From Bacteroidales bacterium (GTDB taxonomy: Bacteria > Bacteroidota > Bacteroidia > Bacteroidales > UBA3663): a stretch of 13,730 nucleotides of DNA. Under the pieces are notes generated by a model. That model did not search any database. It was not told the DNA's origin and worked only from the letters and a program-made list of their open reading frames with translations. This document shows positions 11,842 to 13,730 of this stretch, one piece after another (the stretch's first letter is position 1; each line of letters begins with the position of its first letter). The translations under genes and the position numbers were made by a program. The DNA lies in contig JAGBQS010000097.1 of the NCBI GenBank assembly GCA_017632695.1, forward strand, positions 1-13,730, given 5' to 3'.

Positions 11842-11881
11842 AACCCACACAGGGGAGGCCAGCAATGGGTTCCCCTCAGTG
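11842..11881 (+). promoter_or_regulatory. Intercistronic hairpin, possible pseudoknot, after atpE
   Basis: CACAGGGGA (11848-11856) pairs with TCCCCT and GTG (11871-11876 and 11879-11881) in a 9-bp stem interrupted by a 2-base bulge, with a 14-base loop. A second pairing, AACCCA (11842-11847) with TGGGTT (11866-11871), uses bases from that loop, so the two stems could form an H-type pseudoknot or compete. No T-run follows. It starts three bases after the atpE stop and could protect the atpE message 3' end or cause partial termination before atpF. Confidence 0.5.
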
Positions 11882-11904
11882 TTTAACTTAAATTCCAAGC
11901 ATTT

Positions 11905-12402
11905 ATGTCATTGCTGATTCCCGAAAGCGGACTGTTTCTGTGGATGCTTCTGGCATTCGTGGTTGTCCTCGTCGTATTGGGTAAGTTCGGATGGCCAATC
12001 ATGACAAAGATGATTGACGAACGTGCCAGATATATTGATGAGAGCATTGCCAAGGCTAAGGAAGCCAACGAAAAACTGGAAAAAATCCAGGAAGAAACAG
12101 CCGCAATGTTGAAAGAGGCACAGGAAAAACAGTCGTCGATCCTTGCCGAAGCTGTCAACATGCGCAATCAGATAGTCGAGAAGGCAAAGACGGACGCAAC
12201 CCTGGCCGGCCAGAAAATTCTGGAAGAAGCCAAGCAGCAGATTGAAGCAGAAAAAGAAGACGCTATCCGCGATATCCGTCGTCAGGTGGGTCTGCTTTCT
12301 GTCGAAATTGCAGAAAAGGTACTTCGTCAGAACCTGAAGTCCGATACGGACCAGATGGCTATGATCGACCGTATGCTTGATGAGATAAAAACCGAAAAGT
12401 AA
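11905..12402 (+). CDS. atpF: Fo ATP synthase subunit b
   Basis: Subunit b is the peripheral stalk that holds F1 against Fo. The 165-residue product has one N-terminal membrane helix (about 8-28, LFLWMLLAFVVVLVVLGKF) and then a long charged helix with the expected conserved DERARYIDESIAKAKEANEKL (39-59) entry into the dimerisation domain. The heptad-like, Glu/Lys/Ala/Gln-rich pattern continues to near the C-terminus, where LLSVEIAEKVLR is the segment that meets delta. Only one b-type gene is present in the window, so the stalk is probably a homodimer. It lies 65 bases after atpE and 3 bases before atpH. Confidence 0.96.
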   Translation: MSLLIPESGLFLWMLLAFVVVLVVLGKFGWPIMTKMIDERARYIDESIAKAKEANEKLEKIQEETAAMLKEAQEKQSSILAEAVNMRNQIVEKAKTDATLAGQKILEEAKQQIEAEKEDAIRDIRRQVGLLSVEIAEKVLRQNLKSDTDQMAMIDRMLDEIKTEK

Positions 12403-12405
12403 ACT

Positions 12406-12966
12406 ATGGATATCGGAGTTATTGCCAAACGTTACGCTAAGGCCCTGTTGGCATTTGCTGTAATGCAGAAACAGGAGGACACCGTCTACAAGGAAGTCCT
12501 CCAACTGATTGACAGCTATAAAAATGTGCCGCAGGTGTCAACACTCTTGGGCAACCCACTCCTGCCCCAATCGCAAAAGGAAAAGGTGATCTGCCAGGCT
12601 GCAGCCATCAATCCGAGCACGGTCTTCCAGAAGTTTGCCCAACTGGTGGTCGCTCATCGGCGTGAGTCGTATATGCTCTTCATCGCTCACAGCTATATTT
12701 CCCTTTATCAGGAAATGAAGCATATCTCGATTGGCAAGTTGATTACTGCAGTTCCTGCCAGCAAAACGGTGGCAGCACGATTGGAGAAGATGATCGAAGA
12801 ACAATCGCAGGGTTCCGTCGATGTTATTCTCGAAACAGCCGTCGACCCCTCGATTGTGGGTGGTTTTATCTTCCAGATCGACGATCTGCGTCTTGACGCC
12901 TCTGTGCGTTCGCAGTTTAATCAGATTAAGAAGCAATTCATCGAAAAGAATAAACGAATCATATAA
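12406..12966 (+). CDS. atpH: F1 ATP synthase subunit delta
   Basis: Delta (OSCP) joins the b stalk to the top of the alpha/beta head. The 186-residue product has the N-terminal helical bundle signature (GVIAKRYAKALLAFA, 4-18). It also has the C-terminal segment with the family pattern DPSIVGGFIFQIDDLRLDAS (147-166), followed by VRSQFNQIKKQF. Length is normal. The start is the ATG three bases after the atpF stop; the next gene begins 12 bases after its TAA, so atpF, atpH and atpA are tightly packed. Confidence 0.96.
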   Translation: MDIGVIAKRYAKALLAFAVMQKQEDTVYKEVLQLIDSYKNVPQVSTLLGNPLLPQSQKEKVICQAAAINPSTVFQKFAQLVVAHRRESYMLFIAHSYISLYQEMKHISIGKLITAVPASKTVAARLEKMIEEQSQGSVDVILETAVDPSIVGGFIFQIDDLRLDASVRSQFNQIKKQFIEKNKRII

Positions 12967-12978
12967 CCGAAACTATAT

Positions 12979-13730
12979 ATGAGTAACATTAAAGCAAGCG
13001 AAGTTAGCGAAGTCCTTCTCCAGCAACTGGAGGACATCGACGTCCACGCCAAGTACGACGAAGTCGGAACAGTACTTACGGTGGGCGACGGTGTAGCCCG
13101 TATTTATGGACTGCGCAATGCCGAAGCTAACGAGTTGCTTGAATTCGAAAACGGAGTCATGGCAGTAGTCATGAATCTTGAAGAAGACAACGTCGGTGCC
13201 GTATTGTTCGGTGGCGGCGATACGGTTCGCGAAGGCATGATTGTGAAGCGAACCAAACGCATTGCCTCTATCAAGGTCAATGAGAAGCTGTTCGGCCGTG
13301 TCATTAATCCTTTGGGTGAGCCGCTCGACGGTATGGGTCCCATTGAGGGCGAAACCTTCGAAATGCCCTTGGAGCGCAAGGCCCCGGGCGTAGTATTCCG
13401 TCAGCCCGTAAAGCAGCCTCTGCAAACCGGTTTGAAGGCTGTAGACGCTATGATTCCGATTGGTCGCGGACAGCGTGAATTGATTATCGGTGACCGCCAG
13501 ACAGGTAAGACGGCCATCGCTATCGATACGATTATCAACCAAAAGGATAATTATGAAAAGGGCGAGCCCGTATATTGTATTTACGTGGCTATCGGACAGA
13601 AAGGTTCGACTGTTGCCAGCCTGGTACAGACACTGCGAGAGAAAGGCGCTATGCCTTACACCTGCGTGGTAGCAGCTACCGCAGCCGATTCTGCAGCCCT
13701 CCAGTACTTTGCTCCTTTTGCCGGTGCAGC
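12979..13730 (+). CDS. atpA: F1 ATP synthase subunit alpha, 5' part (cut by right edge)
   Basis: The frame is open from the ATG at 12979 to the window end, 250 codons of a protein usually 510-530 residues long. It shows the N-terminal beta-barrel (VGTVLTVGDGVARIYGL, 29-45), GRVINPLGEPLDG (106-118), and Walker A GDRQTGKT (171-178) of the non-catalytic nucleotide site. VAIGQKGSTVASLV and ATAADSAALQYFAP follow. Alpha alternates with beta in the F1 head and binds nucleotide without rapid turnover. It follows atpH by 12 bases. atpG is expected next, outside the window, because no gamma gene occurs in the part seen. Confidence 0.98.
   Translation, partial: MSNIKASEVSEVLLQQLEDIDVHAKYDEVGTVLTVGDGVARIYGLRNAEANELLEFENGVMAVVMNLEEDNVGAVLFGGGDTVREGMIVKRTKRIASIKVNEKLFGRVINPLGEPLDGMGPIEGETFEMPLERKAPGVVFRQPVKQPLQTGLKAVDAMIPIGRGQRELIIGDRQTGKTAIAIDTIINQKDNYEKGEPVYCIYVAIGQKGSTVASLVQTLREKGAMPYTCVVAATAADSAALQYFAPFAGA

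Noticed and set aside
1..13730. CRISPR arrays, insertion sequences, integrases, phage genes or toxin-antitoxin pairs
   Set aside because: I saw no regularly spaced repeats, transposase or integrase motifs, or duplicated insertion ends. Apart from the partial susC-like locus, the window is core chromosome.

Overview
The window looks like chromosomal DNA from a member of the Bacteroidota, most likely order Bacteroidales. The evidence is a SusC/RagA-type TonB-linked outer-membrane protein, promoter boxes of the Bacteroides form (TTTG about 20 bases before TAnnTTTG) in front of most transcription units, near absence of Shine-Dalgarno sequences, and an ATP synthase operon in the order atpD-atpC-small membrane protein-atpB-atpE-atpF-atpH-atpA, which is the order I know from Bacteroides. 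Genus cannot be named from the sequence alone.

Layout. (1) 1-1436, minus: N-terminal 478 codons of a SusC-like receptor, running off the left edge. (2) 1437-1934: AT-rich intergenic region with a promoter candidate for susC, three tandem 22-bp units, a repeated 13-mer, and a promoter for the next gene. (3) 1935-2123, plus: small PspC-domain protein. (4) 2195-2283, minus: tRNA-Ser(CGA) with its own promoter and terminator. (5) 2478-3038, plus: unrecognised four-helix membrane protein with a charged tail, ending at a strong hairpin terminator. (6) 8128-3164, minus: a housekeeping run ybeY-mnmG-apt-uvrC (rRNA maturation, tRNA wobble modification, purine salvage, nucleotide excision repair), probably one operon starting at a TATCTTTG box and ending at the hairpin at 3106-3141. 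(7) 8395-13730, plus: F1Fo ATP synthase operon starting at a TATATTTG box; atpA is cut by the right edge.

The most notable signal is a layer of chromosome-partitioning sites laid over the housekeeping operon. Five palindromes of the form TTYCACGTGRAA, close to or matching the ParB-binding parS consensus, lie between 3148 and 7216. There are none elsewhere in the window. Two are outside or at gene ends and three are inside uvrC and mnmG, read in different codon phases. One sits at the edge of an apparent 28-residue extra segment in MnmG. This looks like an origin-proximal centromere cluster.

The ATP synthase operon has further features: a very short epsilon subunit without the C-terminal helical domain, two tiny ORFs linked by ATGA overlaps leading into atpC, an AT-rich leader before atpE, a hairpin or possible pseudoknot just after atpE, and a small membrane protein between epsilon and a that takes the place an AtpI/AtpZ-like assembly factor might fill.
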